Source: GCA-2705995 sp965661625
GTDB taxonomy: Bacteria; Bacteroidota; Bacteroidia; Flavobacteriales_G; Salibacteraceae
Length of the DNA: 64,000 bases
Assembly: GCA_965661625.1 (NCBI GenBank)
Contig: CBFIEM010000015.1
Location: forward strand, 1-64,000
Direction: 5' to 3'
The notes beneath the pieces are model-generated. The model saw only the letters and a list, made by a program, of their open reading frames with translations, made no database searches and was not told the DNA's origin. Of this stretch, positions 35,554-44,487 are shown piece by piece. Position 1 is the stretch's first letter; each line of letters begins with the position of its first letter. The translations under genes and the position numbers were made by a program.

Positions 35554-36084
35554 ATGAAACGCATCGGATTACTTTCAGACACACATGGATTTTTAGATAA
35601 GCGCGTAGTTCACCACCTGAGTGAAGTTGACGAGATTTGGCACGCCGGTGATATTGGAGATATTGCAGTAACCGATGTGCTGGAGCAGGTTGCGCCTTTA
35701 AGAGCAGTTTATGGCAACATCGACAACCACGTTATTCGCGCCACGCACCCGCTGAATCGCAGGTTTGTGCTGGAAGGAGTCAATGTTTGGCTCACCCATA
35801 TTGGAGGATACCCCGGAAATTATAGTCCTCCTGTGCGCCAATCCATTTACAAACATCCGCCCGACTTATTCATCTCTGGACACTCCCACATCCTGAAAGT
35901 AATGCGAGATAAGAAACTGAATTTATTACACATGAATCCCGGTGCAGCCGGTAATCACGGCTTTCAAAAAGTGCGTACATTATTGCGGTTCTCCCTCAAT
36001 AAGGGGCGAATTGAAGACTTAGAAGTCGTAGAGCTCGGGCCAAAGAATTTTGAATTACCGAATGCGATCCACACTTCGGATTAA
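35554..36084 (+). CDS. YfcE/MJ0936-type metallophosphoesterase
   Basis: A 176-residue cytosolic phosphodiesterase of the calcineurin-like family. The dinuclear metal-binding motifs are in order: LLSDTHG, HAGDIGD, YGNIDNH, GHSHIL. Length is typical of the YfcE group, which acts on small phosphodiesters in vitro; the substrate is unknown. ATG at 35554 (MKRIGLLSDTHG) is chosen over an upstream TTG-type start at 35533. Its tail overlaps the convergent DUF4293 gene by 30 bp. Confidence 0.93.
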   Translation: MKRIGLLSDTHGFLDKRVVHHLSEVDEIWHAGDIGDIAVTDVLEQVAPLRAVYGNIDNHVIRATHPLNRRFVLEGVNVWLTHIGGYPGNYSPPVRQSIYKHPPDLFISGHSHILKVMRDKKLNLLHMNPGAAGNHGFQKVRTLLRFSLNKGRIEDLEVVELGPKNFELPNAIHTSD

Positions 36085-36564
36085 CGCTTCATCCTTCAAA
36101 ATAAAATGCCTTGCGACATAGGATGCAACAAAGCTGAGCAACACCAAGATTGTAGCAGGTTGGAGGTAACTAACTTCAAAATAATTGTTGTACTCCTCTA
36201 CCAACGTAGCAGCTCCTTTTGTGAAAAATAGGAACCCTCCCATCAAGCCTACATGAAGCAGTGAAGAGATGAATAACATCGATACTTGCGCTTTGCGCTG
36301 TTTAAATCGAAACATCACCACCAACTGCCACATCGCAACCAATACAAGTGCTATCGCCATAACAGACAACGCAGGAAGCCTGCTCATTAACTCCGCTGTA
36401 TAGTCAGTGCCTTCAATAACACCGCTCATATCCAATGGAGACAGATGCAGTAAAACCTCTTTACCTTCAAAATCCCCTACTAAAGTGGCGTATGGAAAAA
36501 AAGCTGCTAGAATGAGCATCAGACCTGATAATCCTAAAAAAATACTTTGCTTACGTTGTAGCAT
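36055..36564 (-). CDS. DUF4293 membrane protein
   Basis: A 169-residue inner-membrane protein with four helices, a Bacteroidota-specific family. Diagnostic features are the start MLQRKQSIFLGLSGLMLIL, the helix PATILVLLSFVASYVARHF and the end KDEALIRSVDRIR. Function is unknown. It is divergent from rho, with which such genes are often neighbours in Bacteroidota. The short loop between helices 1 and 2 carries an acidic periplasmic stretch. Confidence 0.92.
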   Translation of the reverse strand: MLQRKQSIFLGLSGLMLILAAFFPYATLVGDFEGKEVLLHLSPLDMSGVIEGTDYTAELMSRLPALSVMAIALVLVAMWQLVVMFRFKQRKAQVSMLFISSLLHVGLMGGFLFFTKGAATLVEEYNNYFEVSYLQPATILVLLSFVASYVARHFILKDEALIRSVDRIR

Positions 36565-36632
36565 ATGATTTCAATTTGCTGCAAAATTCTTTAAAAAATC
36601 CGGAGGAAAAAGGGCGAAATCGTAAAAGTTTG

Positions 36633-36640
36633 TATACTTG
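36633..36640 (+). promoter_or_regulatory. Putative rho -7 element with long leader
   Basis: TATACTTG matches seven of eight bases of TAnnTTTG. It would give a rho leader of about 100 nt, which contains GC-rich complementary bits (CCGGGCGT, ACGACCC). Such a leader would suit autoregulation of rho, but this is inference. Confidence 0.3.
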
Positions 36641-36745
36641 CATAGTTCATCGTCCTTTTCCGGGCGTAAAACGACCCTCCTAAATTATTGAAATCATAAA
36701 GGTCATTAGGTACTGCTAGGTACCACTTTGGTTAATCTATTTTTC

Positions 36746-38443
36746 ATGTACGACATTATCGAATTAAACGCCAAAAAGCTCGACGAACTTCGGGGAATTG
36801 CCGACAAAATGAATGTACCTAAGTACAAGTCATTAAAAAAGCAAGACCTCATTTATCAGATCCTCGATCACCAGGCACTTCAACCAAGTAAGCCTATAAA
36901 GGCAGAAAGTAAACCTTCAGAAGACAAGCAAAAGCAGCCCAACAAACCTGCTGAAGAGAAACGCCAACGCGCTCCTCGACCGAAACGGGTTGATCCTAAG
37001 GACAAGCCTGAAAAGACTGACAAGCCGGTACTTAATAAAGACAAGTCTAAAGACCGCCCAGAAATCAAAAAGCAAGATTCGCAAGAGAAACCTGATGGTG
37101 CCGACAAGTCGAATCACCAAAAAGAACAACGCCCCAACCGACCTAATGACCGCAGGAATAGCGATCGGCCTGAGCGGAATGAGCGGAATGAGCGGAATGA
37201 GCGGAATGATAAAGGCGACCGCAATGAGCGCAACGAAAGGAATGATCGCAATGATCGTCAGCGCAAATCGAACGATAACCGCAATCAGAAACGCGAACCT
37301 CGTGATGCAAATGCAATCTATGATTTTGACGACTTGATTGCGAATGAAGGAGTGCTAGAGATCATGCCAGACGGTTATGGTTTTTTACGCTCATCAGATT
37401 ACAATTACCTCTCTTCACCAGATGATATTTATGTATCTCAATCCCAAATCAAGCTTTTTGGTTTAAAAACAGGAGATACAGTAGAAGGAACCATTCGACC
37501 TCCAAAAGAGGGTGAAAAATATTTCCCATTGATTAAAGTAAACCTAATCAACGGGAGGGAACCACAAGAAGTAAGGGATCGCGTTCCATTTAATTACCTT
37601 ACACCACTGTTCCCAGACGAAAAATTCAACTTAACCGGACATCCAAAAGCTTCACCATCAACCCGAATCATGGACCTCTTCACTCCTATCGGGAAAGGAC
37701 AGCGGGGGTTAATCGTGGCACAGCCTAAAACTGGTAAAACACAATTGCTCAAGGAAGTGGCCAACGCAATTGCCCACAATCACCCTGAAGCATATTTGAT
37801 CATCTTATTGATTGATGAACGCCCAGAAGAAGTTACTGATATGGCACGCAGTGTAAATGCGGAAGTGGTTGCATCTACTTTTGATGAGCCGGCTGATCGC
37901 CATGTGAAAATTGCAGGGATTGTTCTTGAGAAAGCGAAACGCATGGTAGAAAGTGGTCACGATGTTGTGATTTTACTCGACTCCATTACACGTTTAGCCC
38001 GCGCTTACAATACGGTATCGCCGGCATCTGGAAAAGTACTTTCTGGTGGTGTTGATGCAAACGCACTGCACAAGCCTAAAGGATTCTTTGGAGCTGCTCG
38101 TAATATTGAAAAAGGTGGTTCACTTACCATTCTCGCTACAGCGCTTACGGATACAGGTTCTAAAATGGATGAAGTTATTTTTGAGGAATTCAAAGGAACA
38201 GGCAACATGGAATTGCAGTTGGATCGCAAAATTGCCAACCGCAGAATCTTCCCTGCTATTGACCTCATTGCTTCGTCAACACGTAGAGACGACCTCTTAT
38301 TCGATAAAGAAGTTAACCAGCGCATGTGGATCTTGAGGAAACACCTCAGTGATATGAACCCCGTAGAAGCGATGGAATTCATTAAGAATAGAATTACACA
38401 AAGTCGCAACAATGAGGAGTTCCTCATTTCAATGAATGGATAA
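36746..38443 (+). CDS. rho: Transcription termination factor Rho
   Basis: A hexameric RNA-dependent ATPase that ends transcripts, 565 residues against about 420 in E. coli. ATG at 36746 (MYDIIELNAKKLDELRGIAD) matches the family start; the TTG upstream does not. After the SAP-like helical N-terminus (1 to about 48) comes a disordered insertion of about 145 residues rich in Lys, Pro, Arg, Asn and Asp, with RNERNERNERND runs. Then follow the cold-shock RNA-binding fold (MPDGYGFLRSSDYNYLSSPD), Walker A PKTGKTQLL (about 326), and the Q- and R-loops. It is transcribed alone and ends in a terminator. Confidence 0.97.
   Translation: MYDIIELNAKKLDELRGIADKMNVPKYKSLKKQDLIYQILDHQALQPSKPIKAESKPSEDKQKQPNKPAEEKRQRAPRPKRVDPKDKPEKTDKPVLNKDKSKDRPEIKKQDSQEKPDGADKSNHQKEQRPNRPNDRRNSDRPERNERNERNERNDKGDRNERNERNDRNDRQRKSNDNRNQKREPRDANAIYDFDDLIANEGVLEIMPDGYGFLRSSDYNYLSSPDDIYVSQSQIKLFGLKTGDTVEGTIRPPKEGEKYFPLIKVNLINGREPQEVRDRVPFNYLTPLFPDEKFNLTGHPKASPSTRIMDLFTPIGKGQRGLIVAQPKTGKTQLLKEVANAIAHNHPEAYLIILLIDERPEEVTDMARSVNAEVVASTFDEPADRHVKIAGIVLEKAKRMVESGHDVVILLDSITRLARAYNTVSPASGKVLSGGVDANALHKPKGFFGAARNIEKGGSLTILATALTDTGSKMDEVIFEEFKGTGNMELQLDRKIANRRIFPAIDLIASSTRRDDLLFDKEVNQRMWILRKHLSDMNPVEAMEFIKNRITQSRNNEEFLISMNG
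37172..37207 (+). repeat. Four perfect 9-bp repeats in rho
   Basis: Four exact head-to-tail copies of GAGCGGAAT encode part of the Arg/Asn/Glu run in the disordered insertion. More degenerate copies continue to about 37260. Slippage would add or remove three residues at a time without a frameshift. Confidence 0.9.
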
Positions 38444-38447
38444 TCCA

Positions 38448-38474
38448 ATGCCACCTTCGGGTGGCATTTTTTTT
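38448..38474 (+). terminator. Terminator after rho
   Basis: ATGCCACC (38448-38455), a TTCG tetraloop and GGTGGCAT (38460-38467) followed by a run of T. It lies between rho and the ATG of the DUF4199 gene, and shows that an in-frame start at 38436 for that gene is wrong. Confidence 0.93.
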
Positions 38475-38486
38475 ACCCCAACTCCC

Positions 38487-39014
38487 ATGAAAATTGGTAC
38501 CTCGTTAAAAATTGCACTTGCTTTCTTGGTTGCATCAATTGTAATTAAGCTAGCGCTTAAAACCTTTGGTGTAGATGTAACAACTGCAGTTTATGGTTAC
38601 ATCTTATTCATTGTAGCTGCTGCTGCTGTTGGCATATTTGCTCTTCGCAGACAAGCTAATGAAGCACTTTCATATACCATGGAGCTTAAAGCTGGAATGC
38701 AACCCCTTGCTTTGTACAGCTTGTTGGTTAGCGGTTTTACATACATCTACTACAGCTTTATTCATCCTGGCTATTTCGAAACCCTGTTAGCAACCCAAAT
38801 CAATAAGCGCATACAAGAAGGCATAGAAAAGGGATACACTGAGGCAGAAATACAAACTGTGATCCAATCACTTGAATCCAGTTCTGCTACAATTCATACG
38901 CCATTCATCTGGAGCACAATCACCTTTTTTTCACTCTTATTCTTGGGATTCATTTACACCCTGTTTTTAACCTTGGTACTTCGCGTTGGCCCTGCCAAGG
39001 AACTGAAGCTCTAA
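38487..39014 (+). CDS. DUF4199 membrane protein
   Basis: A 175-residue inner-membrane protein of the Bacteroidota family DUF4199. Four helices are clear (about 5-25, 33-50, 67-87 and 140-165), with a soluble loop (TQINKRIQEGIEKGYTEAE) between the third and fourth. ATG at 38487 starts just after the rho terminator; the longer frame would have its start inside it. Function unknown. The following two-component system starts 64 bp downstream and probably has its own promoter. Confidence 0.85.
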   Translation: MKIGTSLKIALAFLVASIVIKLALKTFGVDVTTAVYGYILFIVAAAAVGIFALRRQANEALSYTMELKAGMQPLALYSLLVSGFTYIYYSFIHPGYFETLLATQINKRIQEGIEKGYTEAEIQTVIQSLESSSATIHTPFIWSTITFFSLLFLGFIYTLFLTLVLRVGPAKELKL

Positions 39015-39078
39015 TACGGGTGGTGTTAAGTACATGTTAACCCGTGCGGGATTAATTTGTGTCTGCTATCTTCGTTGA

Positions 39079-40350
39079 GTGAAACGTTCTCAAATTAAAC
39101 TTGTAATAGCCGTTGCTACCCTCCTCTTGATGAGCCTCGTTGCAACTCAAATTTTCTGGGTCAAAAAAGCCTATGAACTGGAAGAGAAACAGTTTACGTA
39201 TGAGGTAACCCAAGCTCTGATTTCAGTAGTTGATGCCATACAGTATAGTAACCGTGATACCATACCTATACTAGATCCGGTTGAACAAGTTGCCCCAAAC
39301 TACTTTCGGGTGCGAATTCACGATACCCTTTACCCCTATTACCTCGAAACATTGCTCAAGAACGAGTTCCGAACGCGAGAGTTAAACATTCCATTTGAAT
39401 ACAGCATTTACGACTGTTTTAACGACAGCATCGTTTTTCAAAAGTGCATTTCACAAGACTCCACGCTGGCAACCGAACCTGATGCCCCGATTATAGATTG
39501 GAAGGAAGACGATGGCCATTATTTTAGCGTGCTGTTTCCCGAGAGGGATAAAGACCTTTTTGCTAAAATGGAGTTTTGGGTTTACTCCTCCGTTATTTTA
39601 ATTGGTGTAATTGGGTTCTTTTGGTACATGATTCACGTAATCTTGAAACAGCGCAGGATTAGTGAGATTAAAACAGATTTTATCAATAACATGACCCATG
39701 AGTTTAAAACGCCTATTTCTACAATTGCACTTTCAAGTGAGGTACTCATGAAAGAAGGGATTGAAAAAAACCCGGTAAAACTGACCAATTACGCCAAGAT
39801 TATTCATCAGGAAAATACCAGGTTACAAAGCCAGGTTGAACGTATTCTTCAAATTGCCACCACTGAAAAAGAAAGCATCAAGCTGAAAACCAAACAAATC
39901 AATCTTCACGAGGTGGTTAAACATGTGGCAGAAACATTCGAACTTAATGCCGCGGCAAAGTCAGGACACGTGGCTATCGACTTGAAGGCTGAAAATCCAG
40001 TAGTAAAAGGAGATGAAGTTCACCTTACTAACATCATCTCCAACCTAATTGATAACGGCATTAAATACACGGAGCAACCTCCACTCATTAACATCGAAAC
40101 CTCAAATCACAACAAAGGTGTGCTCATTAAGGTAAGCGATAACGGAATCGGTATAGGCAAAGAAGATCAGAAGCAAGTTTTTGATCAATTCTATCGGGTA
40201 CCAAAAGGCAATGTGCACGATGTTAAAGGTTTTGGCATCGGCTTGCACTACGTTAAAGTAATGATTGAACAACACAATGGTTGGGTGAAATTAAAAAGTG
40301 ATCCAGGCGTTGGCAGTACATTTGAACTCTACATACCACATAACTCATGA
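39079..40350 (+). CDS. Membrane sensor histidine kinase
   Basis: A 423-residue kinase of a two-component system. Helix 1 (about 8-26) and helix 2 (about 167-188) enclose a periplasmic sensor domain of about 140 residues with no known fold. HisKA carries His207 (NNMTHEFKTPISTIAL); HATPase_c shows NLIDNGIKYTE, VSDNGIGIG and GFGIGLHYVKVMIEQHNG. No HAMP domain is seen. Translation likely begins at GTG 39079. It overlaps its response regulator by 4 bp (ATGA). The sensed signal is unknown. Confidence 0.93.
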   Translation: MKRSQIKLVIAVATLLLMSLVATQIFWVKKAYELEEKQFTYEVTQALISVVDAIQYSNRDTIPILDPVEQVAPNYFRVRIHDTLYPYYLETLLKNEFRTRELNIPFEYSIYDCFNDSIVFQKCISQDSTLATEPDAPIIDWKEDDGHYFSVLFPERDKDLFAKMEFWVYSSVILIGVIGFFWYMIHVILKQRRISEIKTDFINNMTHEFKTPISTIALSSEVLMKEGIEKNPVKLTNYAKIIHQENTRLQSQVERILQIATTEKESIKLKTKQINLHEVVKHVAETFELNAAAKSGHVAIDLKAENPVVKGDEVHLTNIISNLIDNGIKYTEQPPLINIETSNHNKGVLIKVSDNGIGIGKEDQKQVFDQFYRVPKGNVHDVKGFGIGLHYVKVMIEQHNGWVKLKSDPGVGSTFELYIPHNS

Positions 40351-41054
40351 ATATCAATCAAGGTGTAAATATTTTACTCGTAGAAGACGACGAGAACTTA
40401 GGGTTTGTTACCAAAGACAACCTCGAGGAAAAAGGCTACCACATCGTTTGGGAAAAAGATGGTCAAGCTGGATTTGAAGCTTTTCACAGGGAGCAATTTG
40501 ACCTGTGCATTTTAGATGTAATGCTGCCCAAAAAAGACGGATTTTCCCTTGGCAAGGATATCCGAACCATGAACGCTGAAGTGCCGTTGTTTTTCCTCAC
40601 CGCTAAAGCCATGCTCGACGATAAAATTGAAGGCCTTCAAATTGGTGCCGATGATTACATCACCAAACCCTTCGCCATGGAAGAATTATTGTTGCGTATC
40701 GACAACATTTTGAAACGCACAAAATTCAAGAATATGGACCTGCAGTCAAAGGATATTTTTGACGTTGGTGTGTTTACATTCGACTATAAGAACCTGAAAC
40801 TAACAAACGCAGCAGAAACCCAAAAACTCACTAAAAAAGAAGCTGATTTGTTGCGCTTACTGTGTATGCATCAAAACGAAGTATTGGAACGTGACACTGC
40901 TTTGCGCATTGTTTGGGGAGACGATGATTACTTTTTAGGTAGGTCTATGGATGTTTTCATAACTAAGCTCCGTAAGTACCTGAAAGCAGACCCTTCCATT
41001 CGCATTACCAACGTTCACGGTGTTGGCTTTAAACTGGAGATAGACCAAGCGTAA
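40347..41054 (+). CDS. OmpR-family response regulator
   Basis: A 235-residue transcription regulator paired with the kinase upstream. The receiver domain has acidic residues Glu13-Asp14-Asp15, phospho-acceptor Asp57 (LDVMLPKKDG) and the conserved Thr/Lys (FLTAKA, ITKPFAMEEL). A winged-helix DNA-binding domain follows from about 140 (LTKKEADLLRLL, SMDVFITKLRKYLK, ITNVHGVGFKLE). Its targets may include the NhaC-type antiporter gene that begins 30 bp downstream, but no operator was identified. Confidence 0.95.
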   Translation: MNINQGVNILLVEDDENLGFVTKDNLEEKGYHIVWEKDGQAGFEAFHREQFDLCILDVMLPKKDGFSLGKDIRTMNAEVPLFFLTAKAMLDDKIEGLQIGADDYITKPFAMEELLLRIDNILKRTKFKNMDLQSKDIFDVGVFTFDYKNLKLTNAAETQKLTKKEADLLRLLCMHQNEVLERDTALRIVWGDDDYFLGRSMDVFITKLRKYLKADPSIRITNVHGVGFKLEIDQA

Positions 41055-41084
41055 AACCCATTCGATTTACCTATTTTCGGGCCG

Positions 41085-42962
41085 ATGAAATTCATTATTA
41101 CGGCTTTTACGGTATTGTCACTGCTCTGCTCAGTCACCATTGGTGCTACCATTCAATTACCTGCCCTTATATTAGATGATGTAGCTTATGAAATGCACAT
41201 CACAGATAAAGCTGCCCGATTTAAAAGCGTTTCTCTAGCAAATGAGTCATTTCCTATTGTGTGGGAGGATGGTGTCGGAACTGTAGCTATGCCTCCAACT
41301 TCGCAACAGCAACTTGTGCTGAGTTATGGTAATGAAACATTTAGCAAGCCCATCAACCCTATGCCTGGTTGGCTTTCAGTAGTTCCACCCTTGTTGGCCA
41401 TTCTATTGGCCCTGGTCTTTAAAGAAGTATTATCGTCCTTGTTTGTGGGCATTTTAACTGGAGCTGGTATCATCGGATACTACACGGAGGGAGTTGGAGG
41501 CATGTTTGCCGGAGGATTGCACATTGTGGATCACTACCTATTAGAATCCGTAGTTGACAGCGGACATGCATCTGTCATTCTCTTTTCCCTTCTTATAGGT
41601 TCCTTAGTTGCGCTCATATCTAAAAACGGTGGCATGAAAGGCGTGGTAAACGCTGTTTCGAAATATGCCAATACACCTAGAAACGGCCAATTAGCCACTT
41701 GGTTTTTAGGTATACTTATCTTCTTTGATGATTATGCCAATACATTAGTGGTTGGAAATACCATGCGCCCGGTGATGGACAAACTAAAAGTTTCTCGCGA
41801 AAAATTTGCATACCTGGTGGACTCCACCGCTGCACCAATTGCAGCTATTGCTTTTGTTACGACTTGGATTGGTGCAGAGTTAGGCTACATTGCAGATGGT
41901 ATTGCTCAAATTCCCGAACTCGACGCAGGTCCATATGCTATATTCTTCCAATCACTGCGCTACTCGTTTTACCCCATTTTAACCTTGATTTTTATGCTCA
42001 TGCTCATTTTGCGTGGCGTTGACTATGGACCAATGCACGCCATAGAGCAGCGTTCCTTAAAAGCCACTGATAAGCGAGCAAGCACGGCTGAAAGTCATGA
42101 TATGGAAGCCTTTGAGCCTTCATCAGCTATCACCCCCAAAGCCTACAATGCAATTATACCCGTAGCTATTGTCATTTTCGGAACCATGGCAGGTCTCTAC
42201 TACACGGGATTACAGGCAACATCCGTTATTCCCGATGGGCTTTCAGGTTTTCAATTGCTTTCTATGATTATTGGCAATGCCGACAGTTACACCGCATTGC
42301 TGTGGAGCTCTATGAGTGCCGTTTTGGTTGCATTTTTACTCACTGTTGGCCAGCGCATATTGAGTCTTGGCGAAACCGCAGAGGCCTTGATAAGTGGAAT
42401 TAAAACCATGATGAGTGCCGTAATCATTTTGGTACTAGCGTGGTCGTTGGCATTGATAACTGAAGAGATGCACACTGCTGCTTACCTTACCAGCAGTCTC
42501 TCAGCATCAATTAGTCCTTGGATGATTCCAACTGTAACGTTTATCTTGGCAGCACTAGTTGCATTCAGCACAGGGTCATCTTGGGGAACAATGGCCATAC
42601 TCTACCCACTAATTTTACCTACATCTTGGACCATCTGTGTTACAGCTGGCTATTCGACACCCGAAACACTTGAAATTTTTTATAATGTGGTTGCTTGTGT
42701 GCTCGCCGGATCAGTTTTGGGTGATCATTGCTCTCCAATATCAGACACTACCATACTTTCAAGTTTGGCTACTGGTTGTAATCACATTTCCCACGTTCGC
42801 ACACAAATGCCTTACGCCCTAACGGTAGGAACTGTTGCCATTGCGGTAGGGACACTTCCTGCAACACTAGGCGTACCAACATGGATACTTTTTCCACTGG
42901 CAATTTTTGCCCTTTGGATTATTATTAGGCTACTAGGAAAACCGACATATGATGTCACTTAA
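41085..42962 (+). CDS. NhaC-type Na+/H+ antiporter
   Basis: A 625-residue inner-membrane transporter. An N-terminal signal peptide (about 1-20) leads a roughly 75-residue exported beta domain (TIQLPALILDDVAYEMHITD) before the first transporter helix (WLSVVPPLLAILLALVF). The core shows NhaC features: a DDYANTLVVGNTMRPVMD region and GSSWGTMAILYPLILP. It would exchange sodium (or an organic cation) for protons. The extra exported domain is seen in related Bacteroidota proteins. It lies just after the two-component system and may be part of its regulon. Confidence 0.9.
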   Translation: MKFIITAFTVLSLLCSVTIGATIQLPALILDDVAYEMHITDKAARFKSVSLANESFPIVWEDGVGTVAMPPTSQQQLVLSYGNETFSKPINPMPGWLSVVPPLLAILLALVFKEVLSSLFVGILTGAGIIGYYTEGVGGMFAGGLHIVDHYLLESVVDSGHASVILFSLLIGSLVALISKNGGMKGVVNAVSKYANTPRNGQLATWFLGILIFFDDYANTLVVGNTMRPVMDKLKVSREKFAYLVDSTAAPIAAIAFVTTWIGAELGYIADGIAQIPELDAGPYAIFFQSLRYSFYPILTLIFMLMLILRGVDYGPMHAIEQRSLKATDKRASTAESHDMEAFEPSSAITPKAYNAIIPVAIVIFGTMAGLYYTGLQATSVIPDGLSGFQLLSMIIGNADSYTALLWSSMSAVLVAFLLTVGQRILSLGETAEALISGIKTMMSAVIILVLAWSLALITEEMHTAAYLTSSLSASISPWMIPTVTFILAALVAFSTGSSWGTMAILYPLILPTSWTICVTAGYSTPETLEIFYNVVACVLAGSVLGDHCSPISDTTILSSLATGCNHISHVRTQMPYALTVGTVAIAVGTLPATLGVPTWILFPLAIFALWIIIRLLGKPTYDVT

Positions 42963-43010
42963 GCCAACCAATCGAAGTACTTCACCGTCTTGTAAACTAA
43001 AGAAGTTACT

Positions 43011-44480
43011 GTGAGAAAAACCCTTGCTTTTTGTTTCTCCATCTTTTTTGCCCTTTCTAGCTTAGGCCAAACTCAGGTATTTTTTGCCGGAAGCGTAAAA
43101 GATATCCTCAACACCCCTGTTCCTAGCGTAAAAGTGGCCTTCACCCAATTCGATGCTGCTGGAGTTAGCTTTTCAGATACCACATCTACTGATGCAAGCG
43201 GCTTGTACACCTATGTCTTAAATACGTCTTCCTCAAATGATTCCGTTCTGATCACTCTCATGGACTGTCAAGGCGTTTTAACTGAGGTTGTGCATTATAA
43301 TGCCCAGCAATATACATTCACGCGCAATTTCAATTACTGCATGGGGTGCAATGCTGATTTTAACATTCGGTTAGCAGGTAATATGGTAATATGCACACCC
43401 TTGTATACTCCACAAGGAGGAGTTCATGCTTGGAGCCTGAATGGAAGTGCATTCCAATTTATGGACTCACTGACCTTTCCAGTTACAGATCCATTTACCG
43501 AGGCGATTCATACTTATGCGCTGAATAGCATAAACTGCGCAGACACAACCACCCTTGAAGAACTTCCCTTTGAACCATTTGGAGGTGTGTTTATAGAAAT
43601 TGATACCCCCGCTGCTTTTTTAGATTATAAACTTTACCTCATACGTGTAGAAGACACTGGTCAAAACACCTTTTATTTTGCTCAAGATTCTGGTTTGAAT
43701 GCTACCCTTTTTGATAGCCTTCTTCCCGGCAGGTACTTAATCAAGGCTGTAATGGCTAATGAATCTGACCCGAATTATGAGGAGTTCATGCCAACTTATT
43801 ATAAAGCAACTAATTTTGATGGGCGTTTATTGTGGTCACAAGCAACTGCTGTAGAAGTTGTAGCTAACACAACTCAGAATATCCTGTTTAAGGTATTGAA
43901 TCGTACTCCGCCAAACCCAGGATCCCATTCCATCTCTGGCAGCGTTTTACAAGGAACTGGAAAGGTTCAAGGTCCTGGACAACCGCTAAAGCAAGTACTG
44001 GTGCTCCTTTTTGATCAAAACACTAACCCAATAGCGTATACCTTCTCCGATGGGTTTGGTAATTTTAGTTTTTCGAATTTATCACCGGGAACCTATACCC
44101 TATTTTCTGATATTCCTGGCCTTGTTTGTTTCCCATTACAGGTAACTATTAATACATCTAATCCAAATGAAACCAGACCTATTGTAGAGGTGAATTCAGA
44201 TGAGATTGTCATTTACTTAAATGTCCATTCATCTACACAGGATGAAGCGCAACTGCTACCTTCAGTTTTTCCAAATCCGTTTCGAGATCAACTTTTTTTA
44301 AGTTCAACCAACGTTTACGATCGAATGGTTGTTCGTTCTATGAATGGGCAAATAGCCTATCAATCGAATAAGTTATCGCATGAAGTGGTAATTGACACTT
44401 CACCATGGGCTCGAGGAGTTTACTTCATCGAGCTCACTTCCAACACAGGAACTGAAATACATAAACTAATAAAACGCTAA
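43011..44480 (+). CDS. T9SS surface protein with carboxypeptidase-like modules, copy 1
   Basis: A 489-residue secreted protein starting at GTG. The signal peptide ends near SLGQ (about 20). One N-terminal module (FAGSVKDILNTPVPSVKVAF ... FNYCMGC) resembles a carboxypeptidase regulatory-like beta sandwich. A middle region of loosely repeated beta segments and a second such module (ISGSVLQGTGKVQGPGQPLK ... NLSPGTYTLFSD) follow, then a T9SS domain (VFPNPFRDQLFLSS, GVYFIELTSN). It has no enzyme motif and is likely an adhesin or matrix protein. A diverged tandem paralogue starts 8 bp after its stop, and a sigma factor operon follows. Confidence 0.82.
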   Translation: MRKTLAFCFSIFFALSSLGQTQVFFAGSVKDILNTPVPSVKVAFTQFDAAGVSFSDTTSTDASGLYTYVLNTSSSNDSVLITLMDCQGVLTEVVHYNAQQYTFTRNFNYCMGCNADFNIRLAGNMVICTPLYTPQGGVHAWSLNGSAFQFMDSLTFPVTDPFTEAIHTYALNSINCADTTTLEELPFEPFGGVFIEIDTPAAFLDYKLYLIRVEDTGQNTFYFAQDSGLNATLFDSLLPGRYLIKAVMANESDPNYEEFMPTYYKATNFDGRLLWSQATAVEVVANTTQNILFKVLNRTPPNPGSHSISGSVLQGTGKVQGPGQPLKQVLVLLFDQNTNPIAYTFSDGFGNFSFSNLSPGTYTLFSDIPGLVCFPLQVTINTSNPNETRPIVEVNSDEIVIYLNVHSSTQDEAQLLPSVFPNPFRDQLFLSSTNVYDRMVVRSMNGQIAYQSNKLSHEVVIDTSPWARGVYFIELTSNTGTEIHKLIKR

Positions 44481-44487
44481 TGCAATA

